64,000 nt of DNA from Pyxidicoccus xibeiensis (lineage in GTDB: Bacteria; Myxococcota; Myxococcia; Myxococcales; Myxococcaceae): NCBI RefSeq assembly GCF_024198175.1, contig NZ_JAJVKV010000001.1, forward strand, positions 62,001 through 126,000, given 5' to 3'. Position 1 is the stretch's first letter. Each line of letters begins with the position of its first letter. Positions 54,638 to 63,067 of the stretch are shown piece after piece. The position numbers and the translations under genes are program-made. The notes under the pieces are model-generated. The model was given only the letters and a program-made list of their open reading frames with translations, was not told where the DNA came from and ran no database searches.

Positions 54638-55732
54638 ATGCGCCAACCCGGAACGAAAGGACCTCGCTTGCCGCATCTCCTTCGCCTCGTCGCCATGCTG
54701 TCTCTGCTTCCCGCGCTCGCCTCCGCAGGCACCGTGTGGAAGGGCGACTTCGAGACGGGAAACATCTCGCAGTGGACGCGGTCCCAGAGCGTCGCCAACA
54801 GCCGCCTCCAGGTCGTGTCGGACGTCGTTCGTGAGGGCCGCTATGCGCTGAAGGCCACCGTGCGCCAGGGGGATGACCCCATCGGTGCCAGTGGCAACCG
54901 CAACGAGCTGCTCTACATCAGCCAGGAGAAGGCCGGCTCCACGTGGTTCTACAAGTGGAGCACCCAGTTCCCGAAGAACTACCCCAGCGCGGACAGCTGG
55001 CAGGTCTTCGCCCAGTGGCACCAGGAAGGGTGCTGCGGCTCGCCGCCGCTGGAGTTCTTCGTGCGCGGCGAGGAGATGAACATGCGCGTGGGCGGCGCGA
55101 GCGGCCCTGTTGTGTGGCAGGCCCCGCTGGACCGCGGCCAGTGGCACGACTTCGTGCTGGAGGTGAAGTGGTCCTCCAACAAGAAGGTCGGCTACGTGCA
55201 GCTGTGGCACAACGGCGAGCTCGCGGTGCCCAAGACGTATGCCGCCACGCAGTACGGCAGCGAGTTCAACTACCTGAAGCTCGGCCTGTACCGGGATGAC
55301 TCCATCCGCCCAGAGGCCTACGTCTACCACGACGGCTTCACCATGGCCTCCAAGCTGGAGGACGTGATGCCGCCGGCCCCGGCGCCAACTCCCGAGCCCA
55401 CTCCCGAGCCGACGCCTCCGGTGGTGAGCGTGCCCGAGCTGCCCACGACGCCTTCCGAGCCGGAAGTCCCGGGCACCGGGCCCGAGGCGCCGGTGGCCGA
55501 GACGCCGGCCCCCGTGCTGGGCAACCAGCCGGGCCTGGGCGTGATGCCTGGCGACGACCTGCCCGGCACGGGCGCTCCGGGTGACGCGCCCGGCGGCGCG
55601 CCCCAGGGCTGCGGCGCTTCGGCCACGGGCACGGGCGGCGTGCCGCTCATCGCCGCGGGGCTGCTCGCCGTGGCCGCGCTGGTCGGCCGTCGGCGCAAGC
55701 CCGCCGAGGCTCGCGCCCGCGCGCGCCGCTAG
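54638..55732 (+). CDS. Polysaccharide lyase-like (heparin lyase I / PL-type jelly-roll) protein with MYXO-CTERM tail
   Basis: The 364-aa exported protein has a signal peptide (LVAMLSLLPALASAG), then a beta-jelly-roll domain of about 220 residues typical of the heparin-lyase-I/alginate-lyase-like group (DFETGNISQWTRSQS, NRNELLYISQEKAGSTWFYKWSTQF, DSWQVFAQWHQEG, WHDFVLEVKWS, LKLGLYRDDSI). A Pro/Glu/Thr-rich linker follows, and the tail has GCG, a hydrophobic helix (VPLIAAGLLAVAALVG) and RRRK. It is likely a surface or secreted glycan-binding or lyase protein. ATG 54638 is given, but TTG 54668 has AAAGGA six bases before it and also gives a full signal peptide. Confidence 0.85.
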   Translation: MRQPGTKGPRLPHLLRLVAMLSLLPALASAGTVWKGDFETGNISQWTRSQSVANSRLQVVSDVVREGRYALKATVRQGDDPIGASGNRNELLYISQEKAGSTWFYKWSTQFPKNYPSADSWQVFAQWHQEGCCGSPPLEFFVRGEEMNMRVGGASGPVVWQAPLDRGQWHDFVLEVKWSSNKKVGYVQLWHNGELAVPKTYAATQYGSEFNYLKLGLYRDDSIRPEAYVYHDGFTMASKLEDVMPPAPAPTPEPTPEPTPPVVSVPELPTTPSEPEVPGTGPEAPVAETPAPVLGNQPGLGVMPGDDLPGTGAPGDAPGGAPQGCGASATGTGGVPLIAAGLLAVAALVGRRRKPAEARARARR

Positions 55733-55758
55733 ACGCCACCGACGTCAGGGAAGTCTCC

Positions 55759-55795
55759 GGCGGGCTCATCCGAAAAGGGTGGGCCCGCCTTTTTT
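55759..55795 (+). terminator. Strong Rho-independent terminator
   Basis: GGCGGGC (55759-55765) pairs with GCCCGCC (55783-55789), with further inner pairing of TCATCC with GGGTGG around a GAAAA loop, followed by six T (55790-55795). It ends the lyase-like gene's transcript. Confidence 0.85.
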
Positions 55796-55864
55796 CTCGA
55801 GGCCTCCGCGCGCGAGCTCCCCGGCCCGCGCCGAAGGGGCTCGCGCACCTGATATGAACCGTGG

Positions 55865-56563
55865 ATGCCACGCCCGTGCCTCAACCCCCGCGTCCACGAA
55901 GAGCTCCAGGCATGCCAGCGCTGCGACCGGCTGCTGTGCGTCATCTGCAATCAGGGCCCGGCCTGCGGTGAGGGCTGCGTGGCACAGGACGCCCCCCCGG
56001 TCGTGGTGCACCAGGTCCTCCTCTACGACGAGGGCGAGGTCAGGATGCAGGACGCGCTCCGGGAGGAGAACCCCGTGCTGCGCTACTACGCCTATATCCG
56101 CGACAAGTCGCCGGAGGACTCGCGCGGCGTGGACAACCTCCATGTGCTGCTGGAGGCCTTCGTCGCCGACTGGTTCGATGGCTTCAGGGACGACCTGCGC
56201 GACTTCCCGAACTGGCACACCAGCGCTCATGCCTCGGGCTTCTGCGTGCTCGACGTCTGCCACCTCGAGGACCGGCTGCGCGACGAGCTGGTGAGGGACG
56301 ACCAGGGCCGGCCCTCCTTCTACGTCGGCAACTGGGTGGAGGTGTTCTGCCGGGAAGACCGCCCGGACGAGGGCGCGTACCTCGAGGTCGCCCGGTACCT
56401 GCCGGCCTGGAACGACACCAACCCGGCCCGGGTCGGCTCTTCCGGACGGGAGGACTCCGTCTTCATCACGGGCATTGCCCGCATCCGTCCCACGCAGAGC
56501 GGGCTGCGCAAGCTGCGCACGCTGGAAATCGGCCTTCAGGGCCACAACCCGGGAGACAACTGA
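55865..56563 (+). CDS. Protein with N-terminal Cys cluster, function unknown
   Basis: The 232-aa protein starts with a compact Cys-rich segment (CQRCDRLLCVICNQGPACGEGC, residues 17-38: two CxxC-like pairs plus two further Cys) that could bind zinc. An alpha/beta domain follows (EENPVLRYYAYIRDKSPEDSRGVDN, VEVFCREDRPDEGAYLEVARYL, FITGIARIRPTQSGLRKLRTLEIGLQG). The gene ends 3 bp before the MBL-NHL giant gene and is surely cotranscribed with it. I do not recognise a family. It may be a partner or chaperone-like factor for the downstream protein. Confidence 0.7.
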   Translation: MPRPCLNPRVHEELQACQRCDRLLCVICNQGPACGEGCVAQDAPPVVVHQVLLYDEGEVRMQDALREENPVLRYYAYIRDKSPEDSRGVDNLHVLLEAFVADWFDGFRDDLRDFPNWHTSAHASGFCVLDVCHLEDRLRDELVRDDQGRPSFYVGNWVEVFCREDRPDEGAYLEVARYLPAWNDTNPARVGSSGREDSVFITGIARIRPTQSGLRKLRTLEIGLQGHNPGDN

Positions 56564-56566
56564 GCC

Positions 56567-59500
56567 ATGGCCAGGGTCAATCTCGTGCAGGCCACCGCGG
56601 ACACGCTCCTCAACAACTGGTTCCCGGTGGGTCCGGACACCATCCCCCGGTTCGTGGTGGTGTGTGACGTGGGGCAGGGCAACTGCAACGTCGTCTTCAA
56701 TGACGAGTGGCGGCCCTTCATCTACTACGACATGGGCGGAGGGATGAACGGCAGCCAGTTCACCTATCCCCACCCGGCGCCGACGTTCTGCCTCGACGTC
56801 AACTACAGCCTCTTCATCCAGTCGCACTGGGACGAGGACCACTACCGGAGCATGTCCGAGCAGATTGGCCTGGGCAACCTCAACAACCTGGTGTGCCTCG
56901 CACCGTCCCAGGACTCCGGCGCCACGGCCTGGCGCCAGGCCATCGCGGCCAGCGCCGCGGGGCATGGCATGAAGACGTACGTGGCAAACGCCGGCACCCT
57001 GAACTGCTGGCCGGACGAGAACCACGCCAACGCGCCGGCCATGGCCCACTCCACGTACTCGCACTTCCGTGTGTTCAAGGTCTCCGGCAAGGACACCAAC
57101 AACTCGGGGCTCGCGCTCCGGCTGCAGGAGCCCGGCGGGGCCAACCAGTTCATGCTGCTCACCGGTGACTGCACCTTCGAGCGGCACCGGGCGCAGAACA
57201 CCGCGCCTCACGGCTGCGACGGGACGTGCGTGGGCATGGTGGCCGGGCACCATGGCGCGGCCGTCGGACATGCGGCCTACATCCCCAGGCCCGCGGCGGG
57301 CCAGCCCGTGCTCCTGGCGTACTCCTTCGGGTGGGGCAACGAGTACGGCCACCCGAACGGAAACCGGGGCGCCGCCGCCTATGAGGGACGCGGCTGGGAC
57401 GACGACCACCGGATGGACACCGGCGGCGCGGAGGTCACCGCCCGGTTCGCGGGGCCCCGCGGCAACGTGGGGCTGGTGTGGCCGGGTGCCGCCCTGGGCC
57501 CGTGCTCGGTGGCCCCCGGCGCGAATGCGCTCGCCATCAACCGGGCGGCGGTGTCGCTGCTGGCGGCGACCTCGGCGGAGGTCGAACTGTACGAGGGCGG
57601 GCTGGCCAACGGGGACGCGGTCGCCGTCGGAGCCGCCTTCCAGGCCGCCCACGAGGCCCGGGTGCCCGCGGTCGCCGCGGCCCTGAGTGTGCCCGCCGTG
57701 CAGGCCCCCGCGCAGACCCTGGCCCAGGTCGCGAACACGATGGCCCTCGCGGGCGGCGGCGCGGTCCATGCCACCGTCACCGCGGCCCTCAACGTGGCCG
57801 TCGCGACGGCGAACGCCGCGAACCATCCCAACGCGCAGGAGATGGCCCGCGCCGCCGTGGAGTGCGTGATGGTGGCGGCCGCCAAGGTGGCCCAGGAGGT
57901 CTCCGGCTGGGTCCGGACGATGGTGGATGGCCTGCTCGCCGAGGACCCCGGGCTCGGGCTGCCCTCACAGGCCCGGTACGCCGCCGCCGAGGCCTACGGC
58001 TGCGCGAACCATGCGACCACCCGGCGCGCGGCCGGGGAGGCCATTCCGGCGGACTTCCTCCAGGAGTTCCGCACGGCGGTCCATGCACGCGGCGCTGCCA
58101 ACGTCCCGACGACGGACGCGCTGCGCGACGCGGTGAGCACGGCGGTGGCGGCGGCGGCCCAGGCCCTCATCGGCCAGACGGGCGGCCTGTCGCAGGCCCA
58201 CCAGCCCCCCGCCGCCGCGGCGGTCGCGGCGCTGCAGCTGGGTGGACTGCGGGATGACATCCGGGCCGCCCTCTCCGCGGCGGCCGCGCTCGTGCCCGCC
58301 ATCGCCATCAACCCCCACGCCGGGCGCCCGGCGACGCTCACCAACAACGAGAATGCGAAGCTGCTGCCCAGGATTGGCGCCATCGCCGCCATCGTCGGCA
58401 CGCCCAGCGGCCACATCGACCAGGTCGCGAGCGCGGCGGTGGCGGCGGCCCGCGTGGCCCTCGCCGCCGCCTCGGGTGCGCCCCAGGTGGGCTGCCACCG
58501 GATTCCCCGCACGTGTCCGAATGGCCCCTGCTCGCTGTCCGTCCACTACTTCCAGGGGATGTTCCCGGCCAACGTCATCACCTTCGCCGGGGATGGGAAC
58601 AACGCGAACACCGGGGATGGAGGGCGGGCCCCCGCCGCGCGGTTCACCACACCCTCACACGTCACCCAGGACAACAACTGGAACCTCTACGTCTCCGACG
58701 GCGGAAACCACCGCGTCCGCAAGGTGAATTCCACCGGCCTCATCACCGCGCTGGCCGGAGATGGGAACCAGGGCTACCAGGGTGACTCCGCCGCGCAGGC
58801 GACCGCCGCCAGCCTGAGACAGGCGACGGCGCTCGCCGTGGCCCCGGGACGCAACCTCCTCTTCATCGCCGACGCCGTCTCCCACCGCGTGCGGCAGGTC
58901 GACCTGTCCACGGGCATCATCTCCGCGCTGGCCGGGAATGGGACCCAGGGCTTCGCGGGCGACGGCGGCCCGGCGACGGCCGCGCACCTGAATGCGCCCA
59001 TGGGCCTGGCCTTCGACGACCACGACGGGCTGCTGTACATCTCCGACTCGGGCAACCACTGCGTCCGCGCCGTGGCGCTGGCCACCGGGCGCATCCAGAC
59101 GGTGGTGGGCGTGGGCGGCGTCGCGGGCAACACCGGTGACGATGGCCCGCCCACGGCGGCGAACCTGCGCACGCCCCGGGGCATCTGCATGGACGGCGGT
59201 GGCAACCTGTACATCGCCGACAGCGGCAACCACCGCGTGCGGTGGAGCACCGTGGGAGGGCTGAAGGCCTTCGCGGGAACCGGGACGCAGGGCTTCCTGG
59301 GAGATGGCGCGGCCGCGGAGAATGCCCGGCTCAATGCCCCCACCGGGGTGGCGGTCGACGACAATGGCATCGTCTACATCGCGGACAGTGGCAACCGGCG
59401 CATCCGCGTCGTGGACGGCGGTGACATCGACACGTTCGCGGGCACGGGCCATGCGGGCAACAATGGCGACGGTGGCGCGGCCACGGCCGCCCGGCTGGAC

Positions 59501-60607
59501 GCGCCCGTCGCGGTGGCCGTGAACGGCACCTCCGTCTACATCGTCGACCAGAACCAGCACCGCGTGCGCGTCGTCGACACGAACACCGGCAACATCGCCG
59601 CGTATGCGGGCAGTGGGACCGCGGGCTTCCAGGGAGACGGGGGCGGCGCGGCCGCGGGGCGCCTCCAGGGCCCCCTGGCCATCACCCCGGGCTCCGGCGC
59701 GGTGTTCATCGCCGATGGCGGCAACCACCGCGTCCGCAAGGTCGCCGCCGGGACCCTGTCGACCGTGGCCGGTGACGGCACCAACGCGAGCACGGGGGAC
59801 TCCAACACGCTGGCGCTCAACGCGCGGCTGCACACGCCCATGGGGACGGCGTACGACCCGAAGCACAACATCCTGTTCATCGCCGACTCCGGCAACCACC
59901 GGGTCCGCAAGGTCGAGCTGACGACGGGGCTCATCTCCCTCGTCGCGGGCAACGGGACGGCCGGCTTCCAGGGCGACAACGGGCTGGCCACGGCCGCGCG
60001 CCTGCACACCCCCACGGACGTGGGCTTCGACAGCGAGACACAGGTGCTCTACATCTGCGACCGGGGCAACCACCGCATCCGCAAGGTCGAGCTGGCCACC
60101 GGGCGCATCAGCACCTATGCGGGCGACGGCACCGGGGCCTTCGGCGGGGACGGCGGTGCCGCGAACGCCGCCCAGCTCCACGACCCCATCGCCCTGGCCG
60201 TGGCCGACTCCGGCGACGTGTTCGTCGCCACGGTGGGGGACCACCGCGTCCGGAGCATCGAGCTGGACACCGGCGACATCACCACCGTCGCGGGCACCGG
60301 CGTCCAGGGCATGACGGGCGACAATGGCAATGCGACGCTCGCGCGGCTCGACACGCCGAGCGGGCTGTCCGTGGACAACGCCGGCGTGCTCTACATCAGC
60401 TGCTCGGGCAGCCACCGCGTCCGCAAGGTGCAGGACGGCACCATCTCCACGGTGGCCGGCAGCGGCGCCAACGGCTTCGCGGGAGATGGGGGTCAGCCCA
60501 CCGCCGCGAACATCAGCGCCCCGCGGGGCATCGCCGTGGACCTGGCCGGGCGCAACCTATTCATCGCGGACACGGGCAACCGGCGGGTTCGCCGCGCGTG
60601 TCTGTGA
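56567..60607 (+). CDS. Giant MBL-fold / Ala-rich helical / NHL-repeat protein
   Basis: This 1346-aa protein has no signal peptide. Residues 1-320 look like an MBL-fold domain of the ComEC/Rec2-like type: VVCDVGQGNCNVVFND, the metal motif HWDEDH at residues 87-92, LTGDC and VAGHHGAA. Residues about 320-650 are an Ala-rich helical region. Residues about 660-1346 contain twelve NHL-type units of the form FIADSGNHRVRKV with GDGxxGFxGDGGPATAAxL spacers, enough for two six-bladed propellers. NHL propellers bind proteins or RNA; the MBL part may be a nuclease or other hydrolase. The ORF ends inside the convergent peptidoglycan-binding gene (51-bp overlap). The combination is one I do not know as a named family. 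Confidence 0.83.
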   Translation: MARVNLVQATADTLLNNWFPVGPDTIPRFVVVCDVGQGNCNVVFNDEWRPFIYYDMGGGMNGSQFTYPHPAPTFCLDVNYSLFIQSHWDEDHYRSMSEQIGLGNLNNLVCLAPSQDSGATAWRQAIAASAAGHGMKTYVANAGTLNCWPDENHANAPAMAHSTYSHFRVFKVSGKDTNNSGLALRLQEPGGANQFMLLTGDCTFERHRAQNTAPHGCDGTCVGMVAGHHGAAVGHAAYIPRPAAGQPVLLAYSFGWGNEYGHPNGNRGAAAYEGRGWDDDHRMDTGGAEVTARFAGPRGNVGLVWPGAALGPCSVAPGANALAINRAAVSLLAATSAEVELYEGGLANGDAVAVGAAFQAAHEARVPAVAAALSVPAVQAPAQTLAQVANTMALAGGGAVHATVTAALNVAVATANAANHPNAQEMARAAVECVMVAAAKVAQEVSGWVRTMVDGLLAEDPGLGLPSQARYAAAEAYGCANHATTRRAAGEAIPADFLQEFRTAVHARGAANVPTTDALRDAVSTAVAAAAQALIGQTGGLSQAHQPPAAAAVAALQLGGLRDDIRAALSAAAALVPAIAINPHAGRPATLTNNENAKLLPRIGAIAAIVGTPSGHIDQVASAAVAAARVALAAASGAPQVGCHRIPRTCPNGPCSLSVHYFQGMFPANVITFAGDGNNANTGDGGRAPAARFTTPSHVTQDNNWNLYVSDGGNHRVRKVNSTGLITALAGDGNQGYQGDSAAQATAASLRQATALAVAPGRNLLFIADAVSHRVRQVDLSTGIISALAGNGTQGFAGDGGPATAAHLNAPMGLAFDDHDGLLYISDSGNHCVRAVALATGRIQTVVGVGGVAGNTGDDGPPTAANLRTPRGICMDGGGNLYIADSGNHRVRWSTVGGLKAFAGTGTQGFLGDGAAAENARLNAPTGVAVDDNGIVYIADSGNRRIRVVDGGDIDTFAGTGHAGNNGDGGAATAARLDAPVAVAVNGTSVYIVDQNQHRVRVVDTNTGNIAAYAGSGTAGFQGDGGGAAAGRLQGPLAITPGSGAVFIADGGNHRVRKVAAGTLSTVAGDGTNASTGDSNTLALNARLHTPMGTAYDPKHNILFIADSGNHRVRKVELTTGLISLVAGNGTAGFQGDNGLATAARLHTPTDVGFDSETQVLYICDRGNHRIRKVELATGRISTYAGDGTGAFGGDGGAANAAQLHDPIALAVADSGDVFVATVGDHRVRSIELDTGDITTVAGTGVQGMTGDNGNATLARLDTPSGLSVDNAGVLYISCSGSHRVRKVQDGTISTVAGSGANGFAGDGGQPTAANISAPRGIAVDLAGRNLFIADTGNRRVRRACL

Positions 60608-61186
60608 GGGCTTGAACGGCTTGGAGACCGGCGGCGTCCAGTGGACGCCGGTCTCCGCCACCGCCTCCGGCTGGCGGTAGACCTCGTCCAGGCGCTTCTG
60701 GGTCGCCGAATCCAGCGTCTCCGTCTCCTCGAGCTGGAACAGCGCCTGGAAGGAGCCCAGCGCCGCCTTCGTCTTCGGACCGGCCGTGCCGCTCCGCTCG
60801 CTGGCGAACCCGAGGTTCACCAGCCGCGCCTGTGCGCCCTCGAGCATCGAGGCAGGAAGCAGCTTGCCCAGCTCCAGCTTCCACACCCGCGGACGCGCGC
60901 CCTCCGCCTCGACGGGCCACACCTGGAGCCGCGCCTCGGTGGCATCCGACGGGAGCAGCTGGTCGATGAGCCCCTCCGGGGTGGTGACGCCCTTGAAAAT
61001 CTCGGCGCCCACCTGGAGCTGGTAGCGCCGGTTCGCCTGGACGCCGAAAGACGCGTCGCGCAGGGCAATGCGAAGGCGCACCTTGCGGGCATACGGACAG
61101 GGCTGGACGGGGCTGCCCACCGGCTGGTCGGACTCCTTCCGCGCCGCCGCATCCAGGTTCGCGAAGCTGTCCCGGGAGTCGCTCAT
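60557..61186 (-). CDS. Peptidoglycan-binding-domain protein
   Basis: The 209-aa protein has a PYARKVRLRIALRDASFGVQANRRYQLQVG beta domain (about residues 28-110) and a peptidoglycan-binding-1-like module (about 110-180, ARLVNLGFASERSGTAGPKTKAALGSFQALFQLEETETLDSAT) with a short basic tail. There is no signal peptide. Similar two-domain proteins accompany type VI or phage-tail-like effector genes in myxobacteria; that link is inference here. ATG 61186 overlaps the upstream gene's stop (ATGA). The 3' end overlaps the convergent NHL gene. Confidence 0.72.
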   Translation of the reverse strand: MSDSRDSFANLDAAARKESDQPVGSPVQPCPYARKVRLRIALRDASFGVQANRRYQLQVGAEIFKGVTTPEGLIDQLLPSDATEARLQVWPVEAEGARPRVWKLELGKLLPASMLEGAQARLVNLGFASERSGTAGPKTKAALGSFQALFQLEETETLDSATQKRLDEVYRQPEAVAETGVHWTPPVSKPFKPSQTRAANPPVARVRDE

Positions 61187-61548
61187 CCCAGCACCTGCTG
61201 GACGTGCGCGCAGAGCTGGTCCATCCGCACCGCCGCGGGGACTCCCGGCGCGCCGAGGATGTCTGCCGCCCACGGGTAGCGGACGTCGGACTCGAACCCG
61301 GGCCCGAGCGCGAACACGACATTGAGGAAGCGCAGCACGTCGCGCTGCGCGCTTACGCCATGCGCCTGGGCCCGCTCCACGCCTTCGCGGACCCGGCCGC
61401 GCAGGCCCGCGTCTCCGAGCTCGCGGCAGGCGTCCGGCCAGTAGCGCACCAGGTCCTCGCGCAGGCGGTCCTCGAAGCGTTGGCGGAGGTCGGCGGCGAG
61501 CACCTCCATCTGCGCGGTCCGGATGGTCAGGCCCACGGGATTGCTCAT
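61183..61548 (-). CDS. Small helical protein, possible effector-module accessory
   Basis: The 121-aa protein is mostly helical (MEVLAADLRQRFEDRLREDLVRYWPDACRELGD, GVERAQAHGVSAQRDVLRFLNVVFALGPGFESDVRYPWAADIL). The pattern of a RFxxRLxxxLxxxWPxxCxxLGD start, an Ala-His-Gly turn and FALGPGFExDxxxPWA resembles small proteins I associate with secretion-effector clusters in myxobacteria; this is recollection, not a search. It is coupled to the peptidoglycan-binding gene (ATGA overlap). Confidence 0.68.
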   Translation of the reverse strand: MSNPVGLTIRTAQMEVLAADLRQRFEDRLREDLVRYWPDACRELGDAGLRGRVREGVERAQAHGVSAQRDVLRFLNVVFALGPGFESDVRYPWAADILGAPGVPAAVRMDQLCAHVQQVLG

Positions 61549-61734
61549 GGCGTCACTATACCCCTGAGCACACCCTCAGCAGCGGCGGCGCCATGAAGCC
61601 CTGTCGTTACGGCCACTTGGCGGCGCGGAAAGGGAAGAACAAATCCCGTGTCGATCTCCCGGAGGCCCATTCGTCGCGTGGTTGAGGGCCGAGTCCGCAC
61701 TGCCCGACCCACCCCGAGAAGAGGAGCAGCGACC

Positions 61735-62139
61735 ATGGGAACCAAGATCTTCGTCAACCTGCCGGTGCAGTCCCTGAAGCGGTCCACCGAGTTCTTCGGC
61801 AAGCTCGGCTACACGTTCAACCCCAAGTTCACGGACGAGAACGCCACCTGCATGGTCATCAGCGAGGACATCTACGCGATGCTGCTGGTGAAGCCCTTCT
61901 TCAAGGGCTTCATCGGGAAGAAGGAGATTGCCGACTCCACCACGACGACCGAGGCGCTCATTGCCCTCTCCGTGGACAGCCGGGCGGCGGTGGACGAATA
62001 CATGAAGAAGGTGCTGGAGGGCGGCGGCACGGAGACGAAGGAGCCCTCGGACCTCGGCTTCATGTACCAGCGCAGCTTCGCGGACCTGGACGGCCACCAG
62101 TGGGAGATCTTCTGGATGGACCCCAAGGCGGCCCAGTAG
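61735..62139 (+). CDS. VOC-family (glyoxalase/bleomycin-resistance-like) protein
   Basis: The 134-aa protein has the VOC fold pattern: KIFVNLPVQSLKRSTEFFGKLGY, FTDENATCMVIS, LIALSVDSRAAVDEYMKKVLEGGG and RSFADLDGHQWEIFWMDP. The metal ligands usual in glyoxalases are partly replaced, as in many VOC proteins of unknown substrate. ATG 61735 is preceded by AGAGGAG; the frame upstream to 61648 is not conserved-looking. It is convergent with a MarR regulator. Confidence 0.87.
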   Translation: MGTKIFVNLPVQSLKRSTEFFGKLGYTFNPKFTDENATCMVISEDIYAMLLVKPFFKGFIGKKEIADSTTTTEALIALSVDSRAAVDEYMKKVLEGGGTETKEPSDLGFMYQRSFADLDGHQWEIFWMDPKAAQ

Positions 62140-62155
62140 TCCCGAAGCCCCGGGC

Positions 62156-62701
62156 TCAGGGGTCCCGGAGCGCGGGGATGCCGGAGGCGACCTTGGCCAT
62201 CAGCGTCCTCAAGGTGGTGCGCTCATCCTCGCTGAGGTTCGCCATGAGCGCGCCGATGCGGCGGTAGTGGTCGGGGAGCATGCCCTCGAGCAGGCGCCGG
62301 GCCTTCGGGGTGAGGTGCACCGTGTACATCCGGCGGTCCTCGGGATGGTCCTCGCGGGAGATGAGGCCGTCCTTCTCCAGCGTGTCGAGCAGGCCCGTCA
62401 TGGTGGCCCGGCTGACGCCCGAGCTCTCCGCCAGGTCCGCCGGCGTCAGCGCCATGTCCCCCGTCTCCTCGGAGGAGTACAGGCGCACGAGCACGATGAA
62501 GCGCCCCATGGACAGCCCATGCCGTGCGACGTGCGCGTCGAAGGCACCGGACAAATCATTGGACATCTTCATCAGCGTGACGACCGTCTCGATGGCGCTC
62601 GTGTCGAGCTCGGGGAAGCGCTGGGCCAGTCGCTTCAGCCGCTCGTAGCGGGTCAGGGGGGTGTCGGGCGAGGCCATGGGTATCCGGAGCGCAGTGCCCA
62701 T
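62156..62701 (-). CDS. MarR-family transcriptional regulator
   Basis: The 181-aa regulator has an N-terminal helical dimerisation region and a winged helix (LTPADLAESSGVSRATMTGLLDTLEKDGLISREDHPEDRRMYTVHLTPKARRLLEGM), with the DxRxxxxxLT wing motif. It starts at ATG 62701 with AGGAG nine bases upstream. A 22-bp imperfect palindrome 12-33 bp upstream of the start is a likely autoregulatory operator. The ligand is unknown. Confidence 0.9.
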   Translation of the reverse strand: MGTALRIPMASPDTPLTRYERLKRLAQRFPELDTSAIETVVTLMKMSNDLSGAFDAHVARHGLSMGRFIVLVRLYSSEETGDMALTPADLAESSGVSRATMTGLLDTLEKDGLISREDHPEDRRMYTVHLTPKARRLLEGMLPDHYRRIGALMANLSEDERTTLRTLMAKVASGIPALRDP

Positions 62702-62712
62702 GTCGTAAGGCT

Positions 62713-62734
62713 CCTAATGATTTTCTGCAATAGG
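62713..62734. promoter_or_regulatory. Imperfect palindrome upstream of marR, candidate MarR operator
   Basis: The 22-bp site has arms CCTAATG (62713-62719) and CAATAGG (62728-62734), six of seven positions paired, with an AT-rich centre (ATTTTCTG). It overlaps the expected promoter region of the regulator gene, which is the usual place for MarR autorepression. Confidence 0.45.
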
Positions 62735-62776
62735 AAAGAAGGGAGGGCAGGCGGGACGGGGGGCGCGCTCTCCGTT

Positions 62777-63022
62777 ATGGGTGCTCACGTGCTGGACGTG
62801 AAGGACCCCATCGTGCAGGCGGCACTGCGGACCGCATGCGAGGAGGCCGGGCTGCCGGACTCGCTGCGCGGCTGCGTGTATCCCCTGCTGAGGGAGCCGG
62901 AGGGCGACTGGCCCACCTGCTGCGGTGGAGGCTGCCTGCCATGCTCTTCCACACTCGTGGACGTAGCGGCTCGCACGCTGGTGCTGCTGGGCACGCCCCG
63001 CCGCTCGCCCATTCCAGGGTGA
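62777..63022 (+). CDS. Small cysteine-containing protein, function unknown
   Basis: The 81-aa ORF encodes VLDVKDPIVQAALRTACEEAGL, RGCVYPLLREPEGDWPTCCGG, GCLPCSSTLVDVAARTLVLLGTPRR: a helical start, a TCCGGGCLPC cluster, and a helical end. Conserved-looking composition and the clean start ATG 62777 support it; similar small proteins seem common in myxobacteria from memory. No function is known. It is divergent from marR. Confidence 0.6.
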   Translation: MGAHVLDVKDPIVQAALRTACEEAGLPDSLRGCVYPLLREPEGDWPTCCGGGCLPCSSTLVDVAARTLVLLGTPRRSPIPG

Positions 63023-63067
63023 GTCCGGACCTGGGGGCGCGCGGGGCCGCGGGCGTCATAGGCTTGC

